From NCBI GenBank assembly GCA_020027805.1, contig JAHKKQ010000039.1, positions 1 to 20,071 of the forward strand: DNA of 20,071 nucleotides. Direction: 5' to 3'. Within the stretch, counting starts at the first letter, position 1. The number at the start of each line of letters is the position of its first letter. Under the pieces are notes generated by a model that saw only the letters and a program-made list of their open reading frames with translations, did no database searches and was not told the origin of the DNA. This DNA is from Candidatus Dadabacteria bacterium. Its GTDB lineage: Bacteria > Desulfobacterota_D > UBA1144 > Nemesobacterales > UBA2774. The translations under genes were made by a program, and so were the position numbers. This document shows, piece after piece, positions 1 to 6,981 of the stretch.

Positions 1-29
1 GCGGCTCAACAGGAGAATCAGACTTTCCG

Positions 30-2450
30 ATGGGAAAATTGTCGATGTCAATTAACTTAAAGGCGGGACGAACGGTTATTGCGGTCGCTCTGCTGCTGTT
101 TCTCTGCTCGTTATGCCGGGAATACGCATCGGGACAGGACGCGGGCGGTAAGGAGACCCCCCCTGCCGCGGATACTGTCAAGGAGCCCGTGGACGGCGCC
201 GCCGGGATCGGGGATACCCCCCTGCCTCAGGCCGCTCAGGAGCAGGACAAGATAATCCAGATAAAAATCGAAGGTAACCTCCGTGTGGAAACGGAGCTGA
301 TAGGGCTTAATATTTCTTCGAAGGTGGGCGAGCCTTTTTCGGCTGCGGCCGTCAGGGAGGATATAAAGAAGCTTTATAAGCTCGGAAACTTCGAGGACGT
401 ATCAGCCGACACCGAAAAGACCCCTGAGGGAATAATCCTCATTTATAAGGTTAAGGAAAAGCCCGTAGTCGCCGACCTCAGAATCAGGGGTAACAAGGAC
501 ATAAAGAGCGATAAGATCCTTGAGGTCATAGATGTCAAGGAAGGCCGAATTATAGACCTCAGCAAGGTCAAGCAGAGCCAGGAGGCCATAAGCGCCCTCT
601 ACGCCCAAAGCGGCCTCGTGGGAACGGTGGTTGATTACAGCATCGAGCCCGAGGGGGAGGGGACGGTAAGCGTCACATACGAAATACAAGAGGGTAAGAA
701 GGCCTATATCAAGAAGGTAATATTCGTCGGGAACGAAAAGCTGAAAACCAAAATAGTTAAGAAGGGCTTATATTCCAAACCAAAAGGCATGTTCTCCTTC
801 ATTTCGAAAAAGGGTATCTACAACCCTCAGGAAATCGATAATGATTCCGAGAGGATAAGGGTAACATATATCGACAACGGTTTTCTCGACATAAAGGTAA
901 GCAAGCCCGAAATAGTATATAGCGATGAGGAAAAGGGTTATATAATTACCTTTAAAATTGACGAGGGAGATCAGTATAAAGTCAGCGAGCTCTCGTTCGC
1001 CGGGGATATGATAGTGCCCGAAGAGGAGCTTCGCGCGACCCTCAGACTCAAAAGCGGGGAAATTTTCAGGGGGAGCCTACTTGCCCAGGACATAGCGGGT
1101 CTGACGACCTTTTACGGCGACAAGGGATACGCGTTCGCCAACGTGGAGCCCGCATTCAAGCTCAACAGGCAGGAACTCACGGTAGCTATGCAGTTCAGAA
1201 TCGAAAAAGGGCCCGAGGTATACGTGCGGCAAATCGATATAGTCGGCAACACCAGGACGAGAGACAAGGTCATAAGGAGAGAAATACCCATCGAGGAAGA
1301 CCAGTTATTCAACGCCACGGAGGTCCAGGCCATCAAATCGAGGGTCACGAGGCTCGGGTTCTTCGAGGACAATGTGGAAGTCGCTACGGACAGGGTTCCC
1401 GGTACCGAGGATCAGATCGACGTTAAGGTAAAGGTCGAAGAGAAGCCCACCGGGTTCTTCAGCATCGCCGGAGGGTTCAGCTCTGTCGAGACCTTCATTT
1501 TTGCGGGCCAGATACAGGAAGCCAACCTTTTCGGATATGGGAAGAGGCTTACTTTGAACGCGCAAGTAGGCGGTGTTACACAGCTTTTTTATGTAAATTA
1601 TCAGGACCCGCACTTCCTCGACACGGACTTCACTCTCGATGTCCTCGGGTTCAGGACCGACAGGCAGTTCAGGGATTTCGACAGGAGCTCGTTCGGCGGA
1701 AGTTTAACAGTCGGCAGATACCTCTGGAGAGACCTGAGGGGCAATATAACGTACAGACTCGAAGACGTGAAGATAGGCGATATAGACGAGAACGCGAGAC
1801 TTATTATTACCAGGTCGAAACAGACGATCAGCAGCGTCGGCTTCGGTCTGGTCTGGGATTCGAGAAATAATCTGCTCGACCCGAGCGCCGGAAACCTGAG
1901 TGAAACGGAAGTCGAGTTCGCGGGCGGCCCGCTGGGTGGAAATACTGATTTTCTTAAATATACTGTATCATCGAGGCAATGGTTCCCCTTATGGCTCGGT
2001 ACGGTATTGACGGTAAGGGGGACATACGGAGTAATCGATTTCAGGAACAACGGCAACGACCTCGTAGTCGGCGAGCGCTTCTTCCTCGGCGGGCCGAATA
2101 CGCTCAGGGGGTACGGCTTCAGAAGGGTGGGCCCGAGGGTCCCTGCCGCTGACGGCAGCTTCGTAATAATCGGCGGCGTTCAGCAGCTCCTGTTTTCGGT
2201 CGACTATATCTTTCCGATCCTGCCTTCGGCGGGGTTGAAAGGGGCGATATTCTTCGATATGGGAGATGCGTTTAACGACGGGCAGGACGTGACTATAAAC
2301 CCGAACAACCTGAGAAAGGACGTGGGCTTAGGCGTGAGATGGGTATCTCCGCTCGGCCCTCTGAGACTCGAAGTGGGGTTCCCGCTCGGAGACAGGCTGC
2401 CCGGCGAGGATCCTTACGAAATCCAGTTTACTATTGGAACATTATTCTAA
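30..2450 (+). CDS. bamA: BamA, outer-membrane beta-barrel assembly protein
   Basis: Core subunit of the BAM complex, which folds beta-barrel proteins into the outer membrane. The 806-residue protein has an N-terminal hydrophobic signal segment (about residues 15-28), an Ala/Pro/Glu-rich linker to about 73, five POTRA domains (about 75-145, 146-223, 225-314, 316-395, 397-472), each with the family's V/I-x-G-N-type strand, and a C-terminal barrel from about 475. The conserved loop-6 RGY motif is at R693-G694-Y695, and the chain ends in Phe, as expected for a beta-signal. The ATG at 30 has AGGAGA at 11-16; an ATG at 45 is a possible alternative. ompH follows after 20 nt, the usual partner order. 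Family identity is secure; the exact start is less so. Confidence 0.96.
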   Translation: MGKLSMSINLKAGRTVIAVALLLFLCSLCREYASGQDAGGKETPPAADTVKEPVDGAAGIGDTPLPQAAQEQDKIIQIKIEGNLRVETELIGLNISSKVGEPFSAAAVREDIKKLYKLGNFEDVSADTEKTPEGIILIYKVKEKPVVADLRIRGNKDIKSDKILEVIDVKEGRIIDLSKVKQSQEAISALYAQSGLVGTVVDYSIEPEGEGTVSVTYEIQEGKKAYIKKVIFVGNEKLKTKIVKKGLYSKPKGMFSFISKKGIYNPQEIDNDSERIRVTYIDNGFLDIKVSKPEIVYSDEEKGYIITFKIDEGDQYKVSELSFAGDMIVPEEELRATLRLKSGEIFRGSLLAQDIAGLTTFYGDKGYAFANVEPAFKLNRQELTVAMQFRIEKGPEVYVRQIDIVGNTRTRDKVIRREIPIEEDQLFNATEVQAIKSRVTRLGFFEDNVEVATDRVPGTEDQIDVKVKVEEKPTGFFSIAGGFSSVETFIFAGQIQEANLFGYGKRLTLNAQVGGVTQLFYVNYQDPHFLDTDFTLDVLGFRTDRQFRDFDRSSFGGSLTVGRYLWRDLRGNITYRLEDVKIGDIDENARLIITRSKQTISSVGFGLVWDSRNNLLDPSAGNLSETEVEFAGGPLGGNTDFLKYTVSSRQWFPLWLGTVLTVRGTYGVIDFRNNGNDLVVGERFFLGGPNTLRGYGFRRVGPRVPAADGSFVIIGGVQQLLFSVDYIFPILPSAGLKGAIFFDMGDAFNDGQDVTINPNNLRKDVGLGVRWVSPLGPLRLEVGFPLGDRLPGEDPYEIQFTIGTLF

Positions 2451-2470
2451 ATTTTAAGGAGGTATAAAAA

Positions 2471-2980
2471 ATGAGGGTATTGTTACTTGTGTTAGGTTTG
2501 TTGTTGCTGACACCTGTAGTTTCTTATTCACAGGCGAACAAGATTGGCGTTATCGATTTACAGATGGTTATTGCGAACTCGAAGGCGGGTAAGGCTGCAA
2601 AGTCCGCATTTGAGGCCGAGTTCAAGCAGAAGCAGCAGATTATCGAGAGCAAGAACGCCCAGCTCGAAGCGCTGAAAAACGAGTTCATTCAGAGCGGACC
2701 CGTTATGAACGAAACGACGAGAAAGCAGAAAGCGGAGCAGATCGATCGTCTCGATAAAGACCTCCAGAGATCGAGAGCCGACTTCAGGGACGAGCTCCAG
2801 AGGAAGGACTACGAGCTCCTGGAGAAGATATTAAAGGATCTCGATGGCATACTCCAGTCTATCGGCACCTCCGAGGGCTATACCATCATTATCGAAAAGA
2901 CCGAAGGCGGTGTCATTTTCTCACTTCCGTCTATCGATTTAACCCAGAAGGTTATACAGGCATACGACGCCAAGAACTAA
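2471..2980 (+). CDS. OmpH/Skp-family periplasmic chaperone
   Basis: Holds unfolded outer-membrane proteins in the periplasm on their way to BamA (known role of the Skp/OmpH family). The 169-residue protein starts with a clear signal peptide (Leu-rich residues 2-14, likely cleaved near SYSQA at 18-22). The mature part begins with the family's opening strand (KIGVIDLQ) and continues into a long Lys/Glu/Gln-rich helical stretch (about 40-130) that fits the coiled-coil arms of Skp, then a short closing strand region. Length is near the family norm. The ribosome site AAGGAGGT at 2456-2463 is strong. Its place directly after bamA and its 1-nt overlap with the next gene support the call. Confidence 0.92.
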   Translation: MRVLLLVLGLLLLTPVVSYSQANKIGVIDLQMVIANSKAGKAAKSAFEAEFKQKQQIIESKNAQLEALKNEFIQSGPVMNETTRKQKAEQIDRLDKDLQRSRADFRDELQRKDYELLEKILKDLDGILQSIGTSEGYTIIIEKTEGGVIFSLPSIDLTQKVIQAYDAKN

Positions 2981-3459
2981 TGCTTGACGGAACGGTTACA
3001 GACGGGAGCAGCTTGAAAATTTTAATTGATAGAGAATCTATCAAGGTCCACATACCCCACAGGGACCCGTTTCTGTTCGTCGATGAGGTCCTCGAGCTCG
3101 AGCGCGGGGCAAGGATCGTGGCGGTCAGGAAATTCCGTCCGGAGGAGGAGTTCTTCAGGGGTCATTTCCCCGGAAGTCCGATCGTTCCCGGGGTGATAAT
3201 ATTGGAAGCGATGGCTCAGGCGGGCGGAGTTCTTTATAACGCGTCGTTTACGGAGGAGCGGATATCCAAAGGGCAGACGGGGGCTTACCTGGCCGGACTC
3301 GAGAAAGTGCGTTTCAGAAAAGCCGTTTACCCGAACGATCTCCTGAAGATGGATGTGAGGATACAGAAGATGCGGTCGAAGATTATCATCTTCACTGGTG
3401 AGGCGAGTGTTGAAGGCTCAAAGGTTGCGGAAGCGGAAATTATGGTTTCGCTCTATTAA
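2980..3459 (+). CDS. fabZ: 3-hydroxyacyl-ACP dehydratase FabZ
   Basis: Dehydrates (3R)-3-hydroxyacyl-ACP to trans-2-enoyl-ACP in cytoplasmic type II fatty-acid synthesis. The hot-dog-fold signature is plain: PHRDPFLFVD (residues 26-35), then GHFPGSPIVPG from residue 61 with catalytic His62, and Glu76 in LEAMAQ. Glu rather than Asp at this place separates FabZ from FabA. The length is 159 residues from the ATG at 2980, which overlaps the ompH stop. A TTG at 3013 with GGGAG at 3004-3008 is a serious alternative start, giving a 148-residue protein closer to the usual length. In many diderms fabZ lies between lpxD and lpxA; neither is here. Confidence 0.95.
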   Translation: MLDGTVTDGSSLKILIDRESIKVHIPHRDPFLFVDEVLELERGARIVAVRKFRPEEEFFRGHFPGSPIVPGVIILEAMAQAGGVLYNASFTEERISKGQTGAYLAGLEKVRFRKAVYPNDLLKMDVRIQKMRSKIIIFTGEASVEGSKVAEAEIMVSLY

Positions 3460-3483
3460 TTTATTTAAAATCAAATCCTTACC

Positions 3484-3513
3484 TTGACAGTGTTCACTTT
3501 TTTATGTTAGTAT
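3484..3513 (+). promoter_or_regulatory. Sigma70-type promoter with extended -10 for the tRNA-tuf unit
   Basis: A perfect -35 TTGACA lies at 3484-3489. After an 18-nt spacer there is a -10 TAGTAT at 3508-3513, preceded by TG one base upstream (3505-3506), so it has an extended -10. Transcription would start near 3520, about 70 nt before the first tRNA. It sits in the 133-nt gap after fabZ, and no terminator hairpin for the fabZ unit is visible in that gap. It is the strongest promoter I could see and has the look expected for stable-RNA genes. Confidence 0.75.
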
Positions 3514-3592
3514 ACGTGGTTTCATATAGACGGGTAAATTCTATCTAATTTCACATTAATGGAGAATCCATAAGAGCTATAGATTCATAGAC

Positions 3593-3667
3593 GCTGGCGT
3601 AGCTCAGTGGTAGAGCAGCTGATTTGTAATCAGCAGGCCGGGGGTTCAAATCCCTTCGCCAGCTCCA
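3593..3667 (+). tRNA. tRNA-Thr (anticodon TGT)
   Basis: Full cloverleaf: 7-bp acceptor GCTGGCG/CGCCAGC, D arm GCTC/GAGC, anticodon stem GCTGA/TCAGC with loop TTTGTAA (anticodon TGT at 3625-3627), T arm with TTCAAAT loop. Discriminator T at 3664 is followed by an encoded CCA. It is the first of four tRNAs before tuf, as thrU is in E. coli. Confidence 0.97.
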
Positions 3668-3714
3668 CAGGAAAAATGTCGCAATTACAGGGATTTATAT
3701 ACTATTTTATCGGA

Positions 3715-3797
3715 GGGGAGGTGGCTGAGCGGTCAAAAGCAGCAGACTGTAAATCTGCCGGTGCAAGCCTACGTAGGTTCAAATCCTGCCCTCCCCA
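3715..3797 (+). tRNA. tRNA-Tyr (anticodon GTA)
   Basis: Class II tRNA: acceptor GGGGAGG/CCTCCCC, anticodon stem GCAGA/TCTGC with loop CTGTAAA (anticodon GTA at 3739-3741), a long variable arm as expected for bacterial tRNA-Tyr, and T arm GTAGG/CCTGC around TTCAAAT. Discriminator A at 3797 is followed by GAG, so CCA is not encoded. It matches tyrU in the E. coli order. Confidence 0.96.
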
Positions 3798-3876
3798 GAG
3801 AACTTATAAGGAAAATAAAGCATACTGGATGTTTATAGCTGTGAACAAGCTCAAGGCAGCCTGCAATGCTCATAAA

Positions 3877-3950
3877 GCGGGAGTAGCTCAGTTGGCTAGA
3901 GCATCAGCCTTCCAAGCTGAGGGTCGCGGGTTCGAATCCCGTCTCCCGCT
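3877..3950 (+). tRNA. tRNA-Gly (anticodon TCC)
   Basis: Cloverleaf with acceptor GCGGGAG/CTCCCGC, D arm GCTC/GAGC, anticodon stem TCAGC/GCTGA around CTTCCAA (anticodon TCC at 3911-3913), and T arm GCGGG/CCCGT around TTCGAAT. Discriminator T at 3950 is followed by CAT, so CCA is not encoded. It matches glyT in the E. coli order. The 79 nt between it and tRNA-Tyr hold nothing I recognise. Confidence 0.97.
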
Positions 3951-3963
3951 CATTGCTTTCTTT

Positions 3964-4039
3964 GCCCACGTAGCTCAGTCGGTAGAGCACATCCTTGGTA
4001 AGGATGAGGTCAGCGGTTCAAGTCCGCTCGTGGGCTCCA
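3964..4039 (+). tRNA. tRNA-Thr (anticodon GGT)
   Basis: Cloverleaf with acceptor GCCCACG/CGTGGGC, D arm GCTC/GAGC, anticodon stem CATCC/GGATG around TTGGTAA (anticodon GGT at 3997-3999), and T arm GCGGT/TCCGC around TCAAG. Discriminator T at 4036 is followed by an encoded CCA. It matches thrT, the last tRNA before tufB in E. coli. A small inverted repeat CATGC-TGT-GCATG (4038-4050) begins inside the CCA and could matter for 3' processing. Confidence 0.97.
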
Positions 4040-4091
4040 TGCTGTGCATGACAACATGTTCGTTAATCTATTAAGGAGGTATTAACAGGCG

Positions 4092-5090
4092 ATGTCCAAG
4101 GAGAAATTTACGCGGAGCAAGCCGCACCTGAACATAGGGACGATAGGGCACGTGGACCACGGGAAGACCGTGAAGAACATGATAACTGGGGCGGCGCAGA
4201 TGGACGGGGCGATATTGGTAGTGAGCGCTCCTGACGGTCCCATGCCCCAGACGAGGGAGCACATACTGCTGGCGAGGCAGGTAGGGGTGCCGTACATAGT
4301 GGTGGCGCTCAATAAAGTGGACATGATGGACGACGAAGAGCTGCTGGACCTGGTGGAGCTTGAGGTAAGGGACTTGCTTACGCAGTACGGGTTCCCCGGG
4401 GACGACGTGCCAGTGGTGAGGGTGAGCGCGTTAAAGGCTCTTGAGGAAGACGCAGCGGCCATGAACCAGATAATGGGATTGATGACGGCTATAGACGAGT
4501 ACATACCCGAGCCTGTGAGGGAGATGGACAAGCCGTTCCTGATGGCGATAGAGGACGTGTTCACGATCTCGGGCAGGGGCACGGTAGTGACGGGGAGAGT
4601 GGAGAGGGGGAAGGTGCTGGCCGGGGACGAGGTAGAGATAGTGGGGTTCGGGGACACGCGGAAGACGGTGGCTACGAGCCTCGAGATGTTCAGGAAGATA
4701 CTGGACGACGCGCATGCCGGGGACAACGTTGGTGTGCTGCTGAGGGGAACGGGGAAGGACGAGGTCGAGAGGGGTCAGGTATTGGCAAAACCCGGGAGCA
4801 TAACGCCGCATAAGAAGTTCAAGGCGGAGGTCTATGTTCTGAAGAAGGAAGAGGGTGGGAGGCATACGCCGTTTTTCCCCGGGTACCGTCCGCAGTTTTA
4901 TTTAAGGACGACGGACGTGACGGGGTCGATAGTGCTTCCTGAGGGGGTAGAGATGGTAATGCCGGGGGACAACATAAACATGGACGTTGAGCTGATAGCG
5001 CCAGTGGCGCTAGAGGATCAGCTCCGGTTCGCTATAAGGGAAGGCGGAAGGACCGTAGGTGCTGGCGTAGTTACTAAAATCGTGGAGTGA
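4092..5090 (+). CDS. tuf: Elongation factor Tu with an internal G-domain deletion
   Basis: EF-Tu brings aminoacyl-tRNA to the ribosomal A site and hydrolyses GTP. The protein is 332 residues against about 394 for the family. The P-loop GHVDHGKT (19-26) is followed at once by VKNMITGAAQ, which in E. coli EF-Tu begins at residue 89. About 62 residues are missing: switch I with the conserved effector Thr, and the DCPGH motif (G3). G4 NKVD (74-77), G5 SALKAL (112-117) and domains II and III look intact. As written it should not work as a GTPase. The ORF stays open, with AAGGAGGT at 4073-4080 and the ATG 11 nt downstream. 17 of 19 Ile codons are ATA. Either a damaged second copy, a chimeric assembly of two tuf copies, or an unusual real gene. 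Confidence 0.9.
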   Translation: MSKEKFTRSKPHLNIGTIGHVDHGKTVKNMITGAAQMDGAILVVSAPDGPMPQTREHILLARQVGVPYIVVALNKVDMMDDEELLDLVELEVRDLLTQYGFPGDDVPVVRVSALKALEEDAAAMNQIMGLMTAIDEYIPEPVREMDKPFLMAIEDVFTISGRGTVVTGRVERGKVLAGDEVEIVGFGDTRKTVATSLEMFRKILDDAHAGDNVGVLLRGTGKDEVERGQVLAKPGSITPHKKFKAEVYVLKKEEGGRHTPFFPGYRPQFYLRTTDVTGSIVLPEGVEMVMPGDNINMDVELIAPVALEDQLRFAIREGGRTVGAGVVTKIVE

Positions 5091-5111
5091 GAGGATTAAG
5101 GTAAGTAATTT

Positions 5112-5432
5112 ATGAATCGTGCTGCTAAAATTCGTATCAAACTGAAATCGTTCGATCACAGGCTTCTTGACAGGTCTTCAGCGGAGATTGTGGATACGGC
5201 CAAGAGGACGGGGGCGAAGGTCGCAGGACCGGTCCCTCTGCCCACACACATAAGCCGCTATTGCGTGCTCAGGTCTCCCCACGTCGATAAGAATTCGCGA
5301 GAGCATTTCGAGGTGAGAACTCACAAGAGGATCGTCGATATACTCGAGCCTACACAACAGACAATCGATGCGCTCATGAAGCTGGACCTGGCTTCGGGTG
5401 TTGAGGTTGAGATAAAACTAACGGGATCTTGA
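5112..5432 (+). CDS. rpsJ: 30S ribosomal protein S10
   Basis: S10 sits in the head of the 30S subunit and, as NusE, binds NusB in transcription antitermination (family knowledge). The 106-residue protein shows the start KIRIKLKSFDHRLLD, the GPVPLPT stretch and the signature SPHVDKNSREHFEVRTHKR; length is normal. It begins only 21 nt after the tuf stop, with no terminator in between, so it may share a transcript with the tRNAs and tuf. This is the usual first gene of the S10 operon. The ATG has a modest AAGG 10 nt upstream. It overlaps or abuts rplC depending on the start chosen there. Confidence 0.97.
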   Translation: MNRAAKIRIKLKSFDHRLLDRSSAEIVDTAKRTGAKVAGPVPLPTHISRYCVLRSPHVDKNSREHFEVRTHKRIVDILEPTQQTIDALMKLDLASGVEVEIKLTGS

Positions 5433-5437
5433 TAGAT

Positions 5438-6085
5438 ATGATTGATGGAATATTAGGCAAAAAGCTTGGAATGACTGAATTTTTTCTCGAGAACGGAACC
5501 GCGGTGATCGCGACCGTAATCGAAGCCGGTCCGTGCTTCGTGCTTCAGAAGAAGACCAAGGAAAAGGACGGTTACGAAGCCGTCCAAATAGGTTTTCAAG
5601 AGGCCAAGCCCCGGAGGGTCACGAAACCGATGCTCGGGCATTTCAAAAAGGCGGGAGTGGCTCCTTTGAAGCATGTCGTGGAATTCAGCGCGGCGTCGGG
5701 CGATTACAATCCGGGAGACGAGATCAAGGCCGACATCTTCAAAGAAGGAGAGACGGTCGATGTCGTCGGGACTAGCAAGGGTAAGGGGTTTGCCGGGGTC
5801 ATGAAGAGACACAATTTCAGAGGACAGCCCGCGTCCCACGGCGGTATGGCCCACAGAAGACCCGGCGGCATAGGCTCTAATACCTACCCGGCGAGGGTTT
5901 GGAAAGGGCAGAAAATGCCGGGACATATGGGTCACGAAAAGGTGACGATGCAGGGTGTGCGGGTTTTCAGGGTGGACATCGATAAAAATTTAATAATCAT
6001 AAAAGGATCGGTCCCCGGTCCCAGGGGCGGTCTGGTGATAATCAAGAGAACTTCTAAAGGGAGCAGAGACAGTGCCGCAGCTTGA
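5438..6085 (+). CDS. rplC: 50S ribosomal protein L3
   Basis: An early-assembly protein whose extension reaches toward the peptidyl transferase centre. The protein (215 residues) begins MIDGILGKKLGMTEF, then has the central GTSKGKGFAG, ASHGGMAHRRPGGIG and GQKMPGHMGHEKVT blocks that define L3. I chose the ATG at 5438 because it puts Met where relatives start; an in-frame TTG at 5429 would overlap the rpsJ stop and add three residues. Neither start has a strong ribosome site, so coupling to rpsJ is likely. The 3' end overlaps rplD by 14 nt. Confidence 0.95.
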   Translation: MIDGILGKKLGMTEFFLENGTAVIATVIEAGPCFVLQKKTKEKDGYEAVQIGFQEAKPRRVTKPMLGHFKKAGVAPLKHVVEFSAASGDYNPGDEIKADIFKEGETVDVVGTSKGKGFAGVMKRHNFRGQPASHGGMAHRRPGGIGSNTYPARVWKGQKMPGHMGHEKVTMQGVRVFRVDIDKNLIIIKGSVPGPRGGLVIIKRTSKGSRDSAAA

Positions 6086-6695
6086 CGTTTTTAATTTGGA
6101 TAAGAGTAAAGTGGGGACTGTTGATCTCGATCCTGCAATATTTGAAGTGCCGGTTAGAACTCACCTGCTCCATACGGTCGTTAACTGGCAGCTTACGAAA
6201 AAACGCGCGGGCACTTCTTCGGCTAAAGAGAGGGGAGAGGTCAGCGGCGGAGGAAAGAAACCCTGGAAGCAGAAGCATCTCGGGCGCGCCCGTCAGGGCA
6301 GTATAAGGGCCCCTCAATGGAGGAAGGGAGCGGTGATATTCGGTCCAAAACCCAAAGACTGGTCTTACAACGTAAACAAGAAAACCAAGCGTGCGGCCCT
6401 TATAAGCTCGCTTTCCCTGAAATTCAGCGAAGGCCGGATGCTGGCATTGAACGAGATCAGCCTGCCGTCTATCAAGACCAAGCAAGTTTCGGAATTTATT
6501 AAAAGATTCGAATTGAAGTCGGCCCTCATAATCGTCGGGGGCGATAACGAAAACCTGCTCAGGTCTTCGAGAAACATACCTAACGTAAAGGTGCTTAAAA
6601 TAGAAGGCATCAACGTATACGACATCCTGAAGTACGACACTCTGGTAATGACCGAGGAATCGCTTGCGCGCGCACAGGAGGTTCTTGCAAATTGA
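6072..6695 (+). CDS. rplD: 50S ribosomal protein L4
   Basis: L4 binds 23S rRNA and its long loop lines the exit tunnel; in E. coli it also represses its own operon. The 207-residue protein has the loop signature GGGKKPWKQKHLGRARQGS (about 60-78) followed by APQWRKGAVIFGP, and a C-terminal Rossmann-like part ending in TEESLARAQEVL. Start is GTG at 6072, inside the rplC end, with AAAGGGA just upstream (6056-6062). No E. coli-type S10 leader is visible before rpsJ, so whether L4 represses this operon cannot be told. Complete. Confidence 0.96.
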   Translation: MPQLDVFNLDKSKVGTVDLDPAIFEVPVRTHLLHTVVNWQLTKKRAGTSSAKERGEVSGGGKKPWKQKHLGRARQGSIRAPQWRKGAVIFGPKPKDWSYNVNKKTKRAALISSLSLKFSEGRMLALNEISLPSIKTKQVSEFIKRFELKSALIIVGGDNENLLRSSRNIPNVKVLKIEGINVYDILKYDTLVMTEESLARAQEVLAN

Positions 6696-6979
6696 AAGAC
6701 CCTAGGCAGATAATCAAGCGCCCGCTCGTTACGGAAAAGTCTTCGGACGCGAGAGAGAAGAACTGGTACGTTTTTTCGGTCGATAAGAGATCGAACAAGC
6801 ATGAAATAAAGGACGCAATCGAAAAGATATTTAAAGTCAAGGTCGGAAAAGTCAGGACACTCGTTACCACTGGCAAAAAGGTAAAGAAGGCCGGACGGAT
6901 AACCGGTAAGAGGCAGTCGATTAAAAAGGCCTATATAGAGGTCAAAGAAGGAACAATAGAGATTTTTGAGGGAGTTTAA
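6692..6979 (+). CDS. rplW: 50S ribosomal protein L23
   Basis: L23 lies at the tunnel exit and is the docking site for trigger factor and SRP. The 95-residue protein has the typical opening DPRQIIKRPLVTEKS, the middle block RSNKHEIKDAIEKIF, and VGKVRTL; length is normal. The start is TTG at 6692, sharing 4 nt with the rplD stop, with ACAGGAGG at 6675-6682. Translational coupling to rplD is likely. Confidence 0.95.
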   Translation: MKDPRQIIKRPLVTEKSSDAREKNWYVFSVDKRSNKHEIKDAIEKIFKVKVGKVRTLVTTGKKVKKAGRITGKRQSIKKAYIEVKEGTIEIFEGV

Positions 6980-6981
6980 TA

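Noticed and set aside
402..2056. Several long reverse-strand frames opposite bamA
   Set aside because: They mirror the codon pattern of bamA, have no ribosome sites of note and no recognisable domains. The same holds for reverse frames opposite all ribosomal genes.
4038..4050. A terminator between the last tRNA and tuf
   Set aside because: The CATGC-TGT-GCATG repeat has only a 5-bp stem and no T-run after it.
3607..4074. A 155-codon open frame on the + strand across the tRNA cluster
   Set aside because: It runs through four well-formed tRNA genes; its residues are translated tRNA sequence and match nothing real.
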